Shown here in pieces: positions 21,050-34,347 of a DNA stretch of 64,000 nucleotides. The stretch's first letter is position 1. Every line of letters starts with the position of its first letter. The notes under the pieces were generated by a model. The model worked only from the letters and a program-made list of their open reading frames with translations. It had not been told where the DNA came from and did no database searches. This DNA comes from Takakia lepidozioides (lineage: Eukaryota; Streptophyta; Takakiopsida; Takakiales; Takakiaceae). The DNA lies in assembly GCA_030704615.1 (NCBI GenBank), contig CM060732.1, positions 20,708,001 to 20,772,000 of the forward strand, read 5' to 3'. Position numbers and translations under genes: made by a program.

Positions 21050-22155
21050 GGTGGATAGTCAATTGAGGGAATGGGTTGGTAACAAGAGTGATAGGGCAAT
21101 TGGGTGTGTCTTGGAGACATATGATAAGGTGACAATGGGGGAGATGATGTTTGTTGTTGATTATGGGGGCATGGGTATTTTACATATTCCTACCAAACAT
21201 TGTGAAGAAGTAATAGTCTCAAATGAGGGGTAGACATCTTTGCCAATTTCGGATGATGAGACGATAATTCGACTGTGATATTGGGAACGCAGACGAATGT
21301 CATATTGATTCTGGTGCTGAGGACGACTGCGTGCTTGAGCCACATTCTTATGATGATGAAGATCATCAATGTCTATAAGCTTCAAAGACACCTTTTGCGA
21401 TGTTGTGGGGATCATGAAACTTTCACATTAACATAGTCTAACCAGCTAATTGTGTCGCTTGACTATAGTTAATCCGTTCTGCAATTTTTTCATCTGTTTC
21501 AGCCCCGGGCTTTAACCCATATTTATCATCAATCAAGTACTTGTACTTTGGAGAGGTTGCATGCGTCCGAAAGGTTCAAGCGCAAGGGGCTTCCATGCTA
21601 GCTCACTCTCAAGTATAAGTATAAGACTGACAAGCAAGGAGACTTATGGTTCACGACGCATTATGACAGCGGTGTGGTGGGACAAGAATGCGGTCTACCT
21701 TCTGTCCGATGCAACCAGAATAGTGTTAGTCCCAACTCTCCTATATTGTTCAGAGGTTAGTGGGCAAGGCTCGTGTACAAGTTCTTTCTTCTTCAATGCA
21801 CCTACAATATCAATGTTTTATGTGTAGTGCGGATGTGTAGGATCAACTGAGTGGGGGCTTATAGTGTGCAAACAACGTGTATATTTTTTTTGCTTGACAC
21901 TAGCATGATGAAATGTTAGATTTCACATTCAGCCCACATGAGGGTGGTAGGGAAGACACCTCTCACCCCACATTGAGTTCAATTTGATAATGGCCAGACA
22001 ACTCACAGCTGGATGCTGGGCTTCGTTGGAGATTATTAGCATCTACAATCCCAGACAGTGGGTGATATACCAATATTTGCATTTGACTAGGAGCACAAAT
22101 GTGTGGTTTGCCGCCTTCGGACTCATTTCTACTGTCCTCAATGCCAAAATTAGTG
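21050..22155 (+). pseudogene. piggyBac-like transposase remnant
   Basis: PiggyBac transposases have a DDD core and a C-terminal cysteine-rich DNA-binding domain. Here MTAVWWDKNAVYLLSDAT (about 21660-21713) resembles the core strand ending in the 'LST' block of that family, and HKCVVCRLRTHFYCPQC (about 22095-22146) has the C-x2-C-x7-C-x2-C spacing of the cysteine-rich tail. An acidic upstream segment (21230-21360) would fit the N-terminus. The frames between are broken by stops. Identification rests on these two motifs, so confidence is moderate. Confidence 0.45.
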
Positions 22156-22159
22156 ACGT

Positions 22160-24338
22160 GACCCTTTAGGGATCATTGGATTTTTTTACCGAAGCAGACT
22201 CAGACCACTTTAGGGTCAAATTTTGTAATTTTTACTATTGGATGTGGGCACAATTTGGTACGAGCGGCGGCTGCACGTGTAATAGGAGAAATGCTTGTTC
22301 ACGAATGTTTTGGGTGGGATGAGGTTGGGTTGTTTCCAACAGATTGGGTTGTTTCCATGGAGTAAGGTTCTCGACTTTCTGAATCAAGAAGATCTGCAAG
22401 TTTGAGTATGTAAAAAATGCATATGTGGCAGTGGTTCTTTGGTCTAGAGGAGCTAGTGGAACAACTCTCTATGAACCAGGTGCCACTGCTGGAACCAAAT
22501 GATAGAAATGCCTGAGCATAAAAAGAAGAAATCCCCTCACCAGATAGATTTGGAATTTGAGTAATTTTCATAGCCTCATGAGGAGGCAAAAATCAATTTT
22601 GGAAATATTTGTAATGAATATAGTTTGAATCCCCCCAAAACACATACTGGCAAGCACCCCAATGCTAAACTTGCCTTGTTCCCCTCATTTTTTTGCCTCA
22701 ACATGACATTCAACAGGCTGGCAGATTAGGAATGGATGGGATAAACACTCCACAAAAATCTAAAAACCCCTCAAATTAGCTGGTCAAGGTGGCTAAAAAT
22801 TCATGTTTTCAAAAACCAGAAAATAAATCCATCCTCTCTAAAACCATATAATTATGGGGAATTGGGTTCATGGTGAGGGCGCCAAGTGCATTTTACTGGG
22901 TAAGCATAGTAATTCTTAGGTATAAAAAATGAACCATATAGAAAAGTAAAATTTAAAGGAGTTGTTAGTAAAATGCACTGGGGCTGATTTCTCTTCGTTA
23001 ATATCGTTTCTTTATACAGCTTACTAAATAGCCAGCCACGAGTACAAGAGCAATACAAAAAAGTATAATGCCGATTACACTCCGTGTAATGCACACCTCC
23101 GACATTTCCTTATCTTTTACTAAAGATCTTTTCCTTCACTGTCAAAAGAAACGATGAAAGGAAAAAGAGATCATCTCATTTGTTTACGCAGAGGAAGCCC
23201 CTCTTGTGGGGCGCCCCCTGAATTTAATGCCCTGTAGGGCTGAGGGCGGTGGGCATAAAATTCAAGGAGCACCCTCCACTAAAGGCCTTCCTCTATACCT
23301 TAAAAATGGAATGTGCCATACACTTTTGCCCATAGTCTTGATGGCCTTGATAGCAGCACCTTCAAATTAGGTTAGATTTTTACTCAACACTTAAATATTT
23401 TCAGTCTCATCCTACTAACCTCTACCAAATGTTTATCCTATTCTCTCAATGTGGACCTTACCTCAACACTTTTGACATGTCGCCAATTTGTAGTTTTCTT
23501 CAAGAAGATGTAGCCAGTCAATTGTACACGCATATGAGCAACGTTAAGTCACTATATGGGCTACCTAGACCATCTGAATAAAAAGCCCATCTGTAAAGGA
23601 AAAACCCTGCCTGACTCATCAGACTGTAGATGGGTTTGGAAAGGTCCGGCAGACCATGCGACCCACTTGTAGATAATTACCAGATACTATGGCTGTTCCT
23701 TCTTGCCAACTGCTAGAGCTAGTAGCTTCAGATCACTTCCATCCGTTCAACAAGAAAAAAAGAGGCAGCCGTCCAAGGCTTTTCACTACAGAATATAATA
23801 CACAGCAGGCGCCAATGACAGGATTTGTGTAGTAATAAATTATATACCTAGAAGTAATGGTTGTTGCTATGATTGAGGCAGAACAAGTAACTGCCACCTT
23901 TATCGCTTCATTAATCTCTGGATTCCCCACTGATAGACTAAAATAATTACCTCACATTTCTGTATCAGAGGATTGTATCCCGTCCCTCAGCTCCTGGCTA
24001 AGTCCGACGAGGCTGACAAATATCTGAGGTGATCCAGTGGTTGCGCCATTCTTCCAGAGGCTGTTCAACGCAGAGAGACTCTTGTGGCACCAGCTCTCTC
24101 TACAACTGAGCTAACCAAAAGTAAAGAAAACAATATTCTCAGCTAGAGGCTTTGTTATTGCAAATTTTCACCCGTGAATGGGATCCAGATGAATTTTCCA
24201 GTCCCGCTAGAAGTGTTAACCATCAATCACCCTCTTTCATGCATTACCATTGCTGCCGTATCATGTTCACAGCAGCACTGTTGGGCAGTTGTTAGATCAC
24301 CTAAGATAGTGACAGGTACTTTTCCCTTGTTGTAAGAA
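22160..24338. other. No gene recognised
   Basis: AT-rich sequence without protein-like open frames. It contains a tRNA-like A-box fragment at 24060-24122 and a GAGGAAGCCCCTC/GGGGCGCC local hairpin near 23190-23215. Otherwise nothing stands out. Confidence 0.4.
24060..24122 (-). repeat. tRNA-derived (SINE-like) fragment
   Basis: The - strand reads GGTTAGCTCAGTTGTAGAG, a good match to tRNA positions 6-24 including the pol III A-box, followed by AGAGCTGGTGCCACAAGAG. No B-box, T-arm or acceptor stem partner follows, so this is not a tRNA gene. Confidence 0.4.
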
Positions 24339-27300
24339 TCAGCATGGAGACGCACCAAATTGCTTGCCTGTGGAATACCGCAGCGGAGCAGCATCATGGA
24401 CAGGGGATGGTGTGATAGAGAGGGGTCGAATTGTGTTCTGGACAGCCGAATTTTTCCGTGTCAGGCAGCCCTGGGCAGGCTTGGCAAGGAGCGAGCGGAG
24501 GATTGGGCTCACATCCTCGGTAAACTTTATCATGAGGAAGAAGATAAGTCTGTAGCCGATGACCATGCCAAAGACAACTGCCAAATCTTCCCACTTGCTT
24601 CGGTTGGTATCGATCTGATAGAGTTTCTGCACTACGTATTCTCCTGAGATGGGGGGACCAATGGACGCGCCATTGAGGATGAAGTTCTTGAAGGTCAGAC
24701 CCAGAAAATCATTTTGATACATACCCTGTCAATCAACAACCACAATCATCAGTCCCTGAGTACTGACTTACCAATCAAGCTGCATATTTTCGGTACAACA
24801 GACCCCGTGTGATGGTTGTGCACCTTTCGGACCTTGGGACCCTCAAAGCCGACGGTCAAGGCAGTTGTTCTCAAGCCAAAAGGAAATTATCCTCAAGTAT
24901 AATATGTTCACAAGGGCGCATGCTTTAAGTGAACAAACTGTAACCAAATTTCTGACAAATACTCTGAGCATAAGATCCAGATTTTCCTTGTAGATAAAGA
25001 CAGCCCTTATTAAGTAAAGATGGGGAATAGCTATCGCCTAACAAGTTCAGAAGTTGAGCTGGTGGAAAGTTGGATGTACATACCTGAAGAGCATACATAT
25101 GGAAGCCTATGTAAGACATAGGGTAGCGCCAGACGGCCTTAGGCAGATCTTTGGGGAGTCGGAAAAATCCCGCCACCAGCATATATATACCCTGAGCCAC
25201 AAACAGGGTAACATTATGCAATGACGAATATCTCTCACACACTCCCTCTACTTTATGCTGTCTACAACTGTGCAACCAGAGTCACATATATCACCATCGC
25301 ACGATAGAGTTAAAGAAGAGCAGGGCTGGAATCCACCTCATGCTGGTTGGCTACCTTTATGTCAATGCCAACCCTATGTAAACTCAAGTACTCGAGTGAA
25401 TTGTCACTGGCTTTGGTTAACAGAGTTGAAACAATCTCTGGGAATCTCAATGTATCCTATATGCCTAAGATCCTGGGCACAATTACATCTAAGAGGGTTA
25501 GTATGCAGTAAGATGCAGTGATGCAATAATACAGAAGGGTGGCTAAGGATCAGCCTGGGAGTCCAATTTGATTTGCAAAGCAGGCAGTGTACCTGAATCC
25601 CAGCACCTGTGATGATGCCCATCAGGAAGTTTGGCACCACACTAGCAACGGCCATCATGAGGCTCTCCACGCAAGCCACGCAGGCAAAAAGCATCAGCAC
25701 AAAATAGGCAAAGTGTTCCCAGCCTGGGTGCAGCTGCACCATGAAGTAACAAATACACCCCGAGATTATCGATATAAGGAACAAGAATGGGAGCGAGGAT
25801 AACGAGTTGCCTATCACGAAAGCTGCCACTCCATAGTGTCCATTGAGTCTTTCTCGACTAAACACCTGCAATCAAGGGACAATTCTTAAGTTCGTGACCA
25901 TCTACGTGGGCCCATGGAGGGAGCCCTCTCACACAAATAGATCACATATTATTGAAGAGGGATCAATTCCAGATTAAGAACCCCTAGAATTGTGGTTACA
26001 TGACAAGTGATCTCTCTCACAGGCCCCACACCGCTGCACTATTCCAAACACTGGTGTAGTAAATAATACCTTCATATCCTCCACAAATGAAGGGAAACCT
26101 CCGATAGACATAAATGTCAAGAACCCAGCTACATACGACATGCACCCTGCTCTCCCCTGCAAAAATAGAAAGGCAGAACTGAGTTTCTCACAGTTCACTT
26201 TTCAAGAACACAACATTGTAAGACATGCACCTGCTTTCCCTACAGGAAATGGCACAACTCAGATCTCACAGTTAACAGACGAACAGCAATTAGTGAGGTC
26301 TATCACAGTCTACAAGGTATTTTCACTTTCCACATGCACTCACTGGTTCCTGCCTACTGCTCAGATTTCAAAAAATCAGGGATAAGAGGGTAGAGATTGG
26401 GAGAGCCCCAGAGAATTTCAGTATGATTACTATTCACCATGTTTCCTCTAACAGTCCCTTTCCTAGAAGTCTCACCTTCAATTCAACTCTGCAGACAGAC
26501 ATTGTTTGGTAAAGCTCACAATGGCCAAATGAAAAGTCATCAAGCACAATCGCTTACCATGATTGCCGAAAAATCCAGACCAACATCGAAGTAGATAGTG
26601 CCAATGCAAACAGTGAGAAGAATGTATATAACAAGCCGCAGCCAATAATACCCAATGTCTCTGGACATATTGACGAATGACCTTCGGGTGAGAGTGAAAG
26701 CTTGCCGGAAAAAGCTTGCTTGGCTCCCACTAGCCTCCAGACTTGTACCTTCCTGAGAGACCCAACAGAGTCAGACAACATCAGGTCTAAATCATGTTTT
26801 CTGTGCCCAATAGAGTCATTTTCGGCTTGTAGCATTTGATCCTGAAGCTGAACCATGCAGTTTATTTTCTGTTGTCCACAAATTAGAATTGGAGGACTCT
26901 CCTGCTTATCTGAGGGATATTGCACTTAAATTAGGGCACATAGAAATCAGAGAATAAGATAAGCATTTGCAGAAACAAGACTGCCAGAGAAACATACAAT
27001 CTGACTGATTTCATGGACCCGAGAAAGAGCCATCATATAGAACTGTGAGTTCATATACGAGTCCACCAGTATCTTCACCACCTGGGTTGTTGTCATTCTG
27101 TCTAAGGGGTCAATGCTGCCTGCGTCAAAGTCCTGCAGCAGGATGTAGATGACATGAGAAAATGTCAGATGGAAGTTCAATTTGACAAGGTTCCAACCAC
27201 AGGTGAGACATGTCACAAGCAAACAACATATGAAAGCATAGACCCAGGTAAACTCTTAGTTTTGAGATGATTTACCCTGATTTTGAATGACCCTTTCATT

Positions 27301-29263
27301 GTGGTTTTCACTCTGTCAAAGTCAGCATTGACAGCCCGTAAGTAATGATCCGATGGATTCCGCAGTTGTGGGCATGGAAAACCTGAAGCTGCAAAATGCT
27401 GTAAGCAATTGACAAATAAATAAGTTGTTCAGTATGGGCTTTCGAGAATAGAATACTGCCAGACTAGTACTTTGTTTCCTGCATCAAGTGCAGTGAGGGG
27501 GAATATTGGGTACCTCATGGGCAGCAGCAGCTTCACCAAAGAAGATAGTCTGGCCACTTGAAAGTAGAAACAGGTTGTCAAATAAATCGAACACCTCACT
27601 GCTGGGCTGGTGGATGGAGGCAATGACAGTGCGCCCATCTCTAGATAGGTTCTTCAATGTGGTGATAACGAAGAATGCTGATGCACTGCACCACCATTCA
27701 CAAAAGATGGCCTTTCAGCACACAAATTAACAACACAGGATTTGACAGAATACATACATAGAAGGGTGCTTAGTTTCGTCGAGGGCCATTTTGCACATAT
27801 AAGGTGAAAAAATAATAGAAGTCAGAGACCTATGGATTAAATAGATCACAAGTTGAAAGTGCATGTCGCAGAGCTTCAAAATGGCTGGACACCACACTCT
27901 GGCCTACTATGCCTGCGTTCGAAGCAGAGCATCGTTTCCGGTACTTTATCAAAAAGTAAGCAGATATGCAACTGGAAGATTAGACAATCAAGCTTCAACC
28001 ACCTGTCCAGGCCACTGGTCGGCTCATCCAAGAAAAGTATTCGAGGCCGCGTCAGAATTTCCAAAGCTATGCTTACGCGCCTCTTTTCACCCCCACTCAA
28101 GCCTCGTAGATGCCAGTTGCCGATTGGAGTATTAGCACAATCATGCAGACCCATTTCAACGATCGTACTTTCTACAATTGCCTTCTTTTCAGATCGCGTC
28201 ATGCTGTCTGGGAGCCTCAGGTTTGCCGAATAATATACAGTTTCCTTCACTGTGAGAGTACCTATCAGATCATCTTGCTGTGTCACGTAGGCCTGCCCAA
28301 CAACATTCGCAAAGATTATCAAACTCCGTGACTCAGTTGTTAAGGTTGAAGACGGGTAACGTCGACATCAGCACGCCTGACTCAGTGCTCCACCATTCTC
28401 TGGAACTTCCCAAACTTCTAATGATTATGCCCCAACTCAATCAACTTGGATTTCATGAAACCGAAGAGAAGCGGCGATTACACGTCGAAGCATGGATTGA
28501 CAATGCGCCCATGTACACTACAAACGGATACAAGACGACAACAGGAAGATACAAAACTACGCAATCGCAGAAGATTTGACCTTGCAATATAAATCTGGCT
28601 ACCAAATACTTCTCAGCCTGTCCACAGAGAGACGGGATAAAAACTTACGGCCATGCCATACGATAGGGCTCTCTTGCGGCCATTCACTAGAATCTCCCCG
28701 GTCAACGTCGCGTTCTTCGAAAGCCTCCCTGAAGACGATTCATGGTCCAGATAAGCATGAACCCACTGAAGGGAGAAGAATGTAATTGAACATAGAATTG
28801 TAGAGAGGCTGGCACTGTCCTTGTGAAAAAACCGGAGATGGACCAGTTAAGGCAAACCTCGAAACCGAAGAGACAAGGGGCAGGAGAGAGAACCAACGCG
28901 AACAAACAGTACAAGACCTTGTGCCATACCTGCCAGAGAATCGAGGAGTGTTGACTTTCCGGACCCCGACGGACCCATGATAGCAAGCATCCCCCCAGGC
29001 TCTGCATATCCGGTGAGCCCATGCAGCACAGTCTGGTTCTCCCCTTTGGCATTGGTGACATTCACCCACAAATCCATCCAGGTCAGCCTTGCAGACAGGT
29101 CCGCGACGCCATCTGCAGCCTTGTCCCTCCAAACCGTTCGGCTCAGCGGACTCAACCCCCCAACTCCTCCACCCTGCCGACTCGCAGCTGGCCGTGGCTG
29201 CCCCGGGTAATACTCCCCGTGCGGCTGCCCATACCCATACCTCCCATTCATCTCCACCGCCAT
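24339..29263 (-). CDS. ABCG half-size transporter (WBC type, ABCG11-like), intact
   Basis: Plant ABCG half-transporters dimerise in the plasma membrane and export lipids such as cutin or wax precursors; the substrate here is unknown. Eleven exons join in frame (2184 nt, 727 aa): 29263-28930, 28728-28649, 28292-28003, 27685-27514, 27398-27276, 27132-26998, 26752-26558, 26156-26070, 25865-25593, 25191-25084 and 24725-24339. All acceptors are AG and donors GT. The nucleotide-binding domain is first: Walker [11 protein letters not shown]-loop YVTQQDD, signature LSGGEKRR, Walker [13 protein letters not shown] and H-loop [10 protein letters not shown], all canonical. The membrane domain follows, starting at [18 protein letters not shown] (exon 7), with [17 protein letters not shown] (exon 10) and the last exon [12 protein letters not shown], features like ABCG11-group proteins. 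The start [12 protein letters not shown] is the upstream-most Met in the Walker A exon's frame. A GA/CT-rich tract lies about 250 bp upstream. A tandem paralogue follows at 34348-45407. Confidence 0.92.
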
Positions 29264-29510
29264 CCCTCTTCAGCACGCTCACTTGCGCTCCTCCTCCACC
29301 ACCCCTGCAACACTTCAATCTTTCCCCTCACCTACACCGCTCTCCCTCCTCCCTATTTCTCATATCCACTCCCACCCCCGACTCTCTCGCCGAAAGTCAA
29401 CACAGCTTACATAGGTACAGGCACAAACAAACACCCCCGCACCTCTCCGCTGCGTGCGAGACGATGGAGCACGGCAGCTGCCAAGACATTGTCAGCCTCC
29501 TCACTCGTGG

Positions 29511-29572
29511 GGTGGAGGAGAGGAGAGGAGAGGAGAGGATAGGAGAGAGAGAGAGAGAGACGAGAGGCGAGA
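29511..29572 (-). promoter_or_regulatory. GA/CT-rich tract upstream of the ABCG start
   Basis: GGAGAGGAGAGG and (GA)n repeats read as CT-rich on the gene's strand, about 250-310 bp before the ATG. Such Y-patch or GAGA tracts are frequent in plant core promoters and 5' UTRs. Confidence 0.4.
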
Positions 29573-32500
29573 TCGGCGGGAGGCCACTGACGGCGTCATC
29601 AACGCAATCAGGCCAGGGTGGCGTGGCCGTGGATGGGGCCGACCCCCTTCATTACGCCCTTTATTATACCACCTGGGTTGGCTGTGGATGAACGTACTCC
29701 GGATGAAGTGCGCCCAATTTATTATATGCGACTTTCTCCGAAATACTAATAACAGAAATCATTTGAACGAGAAACGGAAAGCGACGGACGTGCGTCGGTC
29801 ACCGTCGTCATCCCGTGCGGCGTCCGAGCCACCGTCGACGGCGTCCATTCGCCAGGACGCGCCGTGCGGTGACGGGAATGACGGACGTCCGTCAAGTGGG
29901 TGACGGCGACGCCGTCACAGGATTCGAATATCTGTCGGAGCATAATAACATGGTGTACTACAAGTCCCTAGCAGCTGATCCTTGTGCAATGTGGAGTCCA
30001 AATGCAAAACACTCGTGAAGAGAAAAAGCTTCAAGGTCTCTCCTTCCCGAACCTTATTAGTACCACAAAACATCTACTCTTTCCAACAAGGATTACAATA
30101 CCCACAGATCGTGATAGAAAATCGGAATGTTGAGTGAGTTGTGATCAGCGAAAATAGAGGGTGAGGAGGGTGGGTGGGAGCGATGGAAGCGACTTTGGCA
30201 GTGCGGTGGGTACAAGAAGCATCCATGGCGGTTGTGGTGCAGGAGACTCACCGGGGATGCAGGCGTGGGCAGTGCGTCTTGAATGCAACAACACTAATCC
30301 TGGAGCGAGGGTGTACGAGAGAGAGCGAGTGCTGCACTGGAACGGTTTCTGGGGCCGATCGAGGCGTAATGGGTGATTGCTAAATAGCAATGTGATCCGC
30401 AAGGTGCTAAGTTTATAGGTGAACAGCAAGTCTTGCACCTCAGTAGCGCACAGTTCCAATTTTAGCCCCAAAATCATCCACAGCCACAAATCTCAGTTGA
30501 CGAACAAGTGAATGTGGTGTTGTGCATGGTGGACAGACAGCGATATCCAGAACTGACATGCATCCACCCCCTAAGCGTTTTTCATTACAGTAGGTCCCGC
30601 CAGACTGTTGCCCTGACACACTGTCATGTAATTTCTCACTGCGTTCTTATCTTGAAGTTATCCCCTGTAAAACTGTCCGTTGGAAGTGATTGATAAGTAC
30701 CCATCGCTCCCACCCACCAGCAGGAACAAATAACACCAAAATCCACCTGCAAAGTAAAAAGCTTATTATATCTGAGTGGGGGGGGGGGGGGGGGTTACAA
30801 TATTGACCACATCATTTTACCCCCCAAAAAAGGGAGTTTTTGTTGGTAATTTTCAGAGGAATTTTTTGTTTAGTTAGGGTCTTTTCATTATGTTGCCCCT
30901 GCCAGTTTACGCCCTACAAATTTCAAGGTTTTCTGGTATTTGTAGCTACAGGCTGCTATGTAGTGACTTTTGGGGGGCACTGAATCCCAAAGTTTTTGTT
31001 CGGCAGGCCACATAAATTAGAAAACAAATTCAGCAACAAACTACTGCGCCGTTGAAAATGCCATCGCCGAGGGTCAGGCTGGGCCCCAACTTGCCCCTGT
31101 AAAATTTTCATCCCAATCGGAAACTTCCACCAGGTATTTTTCCGTCCTGCCATATGTTTTTCAAGCTCTGGGACTTGATTGCAGTTGAGGAGTGGTTCTC
31201 GACTGGGCCAGCCAGACTTTACCTACCCACAAATCTCCTTACGAAACGTGTGGGCAGCACATATCCACCTATGTACTATGTACATACATAGTCTGTCTGC
31301 TTCCAATCTGCAGACTGCTGATCAGATGACTAATGTATTGGGTGAGACAGAGGTATGTGTTTTTGTAGGGGTTTGAATATGATGGAGGACCACAGACCAA
31401 GTCATGGACTTGGCTGGGAATCCACCTCCGTGCTCACATCGTTACATCCGACAGCCATGCACAACTATGTTGTTGAAAGCGCCACGAGGTTTTCCACATA
31501 TGCAAGGTCTTGGTAGGTAGGAAGTCTTGATAGAATGACAAGTTACAGCTCCTGAAAAACAGATATAGAATGGGGGTCCTAATAAAATGCCCGTCATCTC
31601 CTAAATAAGAAGGTAGCCCTTTGGAGTGACCCATTTGGGAATTAGCTAATGAGCCGTCATTCCCTTCGTTCCTGCCCGTGAGAGTCGAGCCTGGCTTCTT
31701 CTTCCTCCCATAGGCGCACGTGAGCTGGCAGCCTCTCGTCAGGAACATCTCGTTGACCTCTTGTTTTACTGGAAAGAATAAGTTGGGGCGCGCCTAACGA
31801 GGGCTCCAGAGTAATGCCTCATTTATAGCACTTCACTAATCAAAGCCTGTGGATGTCCCTGGTTGGAGGCAGCTAAAAGCGAATGCAATTCGTGCCAGAG
31901 TTGGCTTTATTAGGTAGCCGCGAGGTTTCGCGAAACTCAACATTCAGCAGCAATCCGGAGAGTTTGAATCTCCTCAAGTTAGTATGGAATATAGAATTGT
32001 GACTCATCTGGCTCCCATCAATCAGCGTGGAGGAGAGAGGCCAAAAGGAAATCTATCCAAGTTGACCGTCTTTCTTAGTCAAATGCATAAAAATCACCTG
32101 TCATGTCCGTATATTCCTCATGTGCCCGGTCTGTCAGTTACAAGAGCCTATAAGCTCCTGACTTTGCTCTGCCTGAGTTAGCTCGCCATAAACCACTAGG
32201 TATCACTCGCTCAATAGTCTCAAAGACCTAACAGCAAGCAGCTATGCCCACCTTTCCATTAGAAATGATGAAGTCTAGAGCTTTGATGCATCCCTACTAC
32301 CTATCTTATTGCCCAGGAAGCGGTCTGGGAAAACTTTTCCAACCACGAGAGGATCAACAGACTCACATCAATGCCTAACTCACCTAGCTGAATGAAGGAA
32401 CTCCACGGCAAGCGGACCTAGAATCATCAGCAACACCACTTTGCAGATCAATTTAGAAACCGTTACCCCGCGAGCATAGAATGTTACAACCCAGTCACTG

Positions 32501-34347
32501 TTACCCGGGACGTTATAAAGTTCCGCCAACACCCGGGAGTTTTACTATTCAGGAACGCAGGCCAACCTCAACAAAAGCGAGCCTATCATGATGCTGATGG
32601 GAGCCTGATTCCACCTGCAATATACCAAATTTGAATATACACCAAGTATACAGAGTCAATCCACATGTCGTGTAGCTCATATAAGTATCTCTGCCCGCGT
32701 ATGGATTCTACTTCCATTCAAGAGAGAGGGTCCATAAAAAGTAGTGGGAATGATGAAGGGATTGAATTGGGAACTGCAGGGGCTGAGCAGCTACTACCTT
32801 GGGTGAGCATGCAAAACATTGAATTTAGAATTGCTGAGCTACTCTGCCCTCGGGATAGTCACACTAATCTTCCAGCCATGCACCCTCCATTCCAATTCCC
32901 AAGTAGGTGGATCCCCACTTTGGATAGAACGACAAGAGTATGGAAAACATAAGGTTTATACATGTATAACAACTAGCCATAAAAGAGGGCAGACCATGTC
33001 AATTATACCTAAATATCCGAACTAATGAGCCTAATAGAGGTCAACTTACTACATGGAAAGTAGCATTTATTCATGAATTACAGTTATTGTGAAGCATTGG
33101 ATCATGTCCTGGCGCAAAATATAACTCCTTTTTGTGACAAATATTTTGAAAACTTAGAATTAATGTTTTGAGGTTGTTGTTCAATGTATGGTTAGAGTAA
33201 GTAATAAGTATGACACCTCTCGAAGGAAGTGTAAACTATGGTGTCTCTTGACCCCCAAAGGGCTATAATACAGTTGGATTGTATGTAGAGCGGCTTCAAC
33301 CTCAGAAAACAGCAGTGCGGGCTCCGCTGGAATCAGAATCTCCGAGTCGCCATACCACACCATTGAGAGCACTAACAGTTGAGATGAGACCAAATATGTT
33401 TTTGCATCCGCCTTCCAAAAGATTTGTGACAACAAAGTTGGATGGATCAAAATTAATGGTCAACCTTTGTGGGTGCACATACCTAACAAAGGAGGTGCTG
33501 ATTCCCACCGGCTAATTGGAGGTGCATAATGACGGATAACAACTATTTTCCTAACACTTCACATATAGCACTCTTTCACTCTTTTATAGTGTAAAATTCT
33601 AAGAGTAGAAAAAAATATAACAATAGAAGAGATATAACATATATGGAGGTAATAAGTCACATTTATCCAGGGCCCACCGCATGCACATCCCAATAGTAAC
33701 TCGTTCAGGAAGTGAAGAGTTTGTTGGGGGAGTGTATCACAAAGTCGTGTAGTAGCGATGTAGCATGATTGTCTTGGCAGAGTGAATGCTGAGCATCTTG
33801 AGAGAATGATATCTGCTTTGTATCATTATGGCATGTGCCAGCAAGGTACGTAAGCAGCTTTTAGTTAGGCACTGCAGAGCTGTTGTATAACTGTTGTTCA
33901 TAAATAGTGTAAAGTGAAACAGTACAGGCACTCAACTTGCAGCTTGCAATACCTCTTACGAGTTATTTACTGTACGCTGACCACCTCGTGGTTTTCGTGG
34001 GGATTGCCAGTCTGATCTCACATAGTCATATATGTGAGGTGGTGATTAGCAGCTGAGGAGGGAAGAATAAGATGACACTACTTTGTAGCAAGAATGTGAC
34101 ATCTCTTGTAGATGACTGTTCGATTTGCAGCCCGCCTCTTCAAAACTTTTTCAACTTCGTGTGCATTGCAAGTAGAGCACCGTCCTGCTCGTCCTGACAC
34201 ATATCTGTCGCAACCTAGGGGCTGTATCACAGACGCTTGCATTTCTTTCACTTGTGACCCATGAAAGTTTAGATTTCTTGCACACGGTTAAGTGGCACTG
34301 TCTGTTCTAGTGCTATATGGTACAAAAGTCTCACAACGACCGCATCT
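29573..34347. other. Intergenic region between ABCG paralogues, no gene recognised
   Basis: There is a CG-rich stretch with repeated GACGG/CCGTC words (about 29780-29920), a G homopolymer near 30777-30794, and short unconvincing open frames. The CG-rich words resemble those at 47880-47990, upstream of the other ABCG gene. Confidence 0.4.

Noticed and set aside
24060-24122. tRNA gene on the - strand
   Set aside because: Only the D-arm region matches; no anticodon arm, T-arm or acceptor pairing follows.
29021-29691. Long + strand open frames opposite the first ABCG exon
   Set aside because: They are antisense shadows of the Walker A exon and its CT-rich leader, with low-complexity His/Pro/Ser composition.
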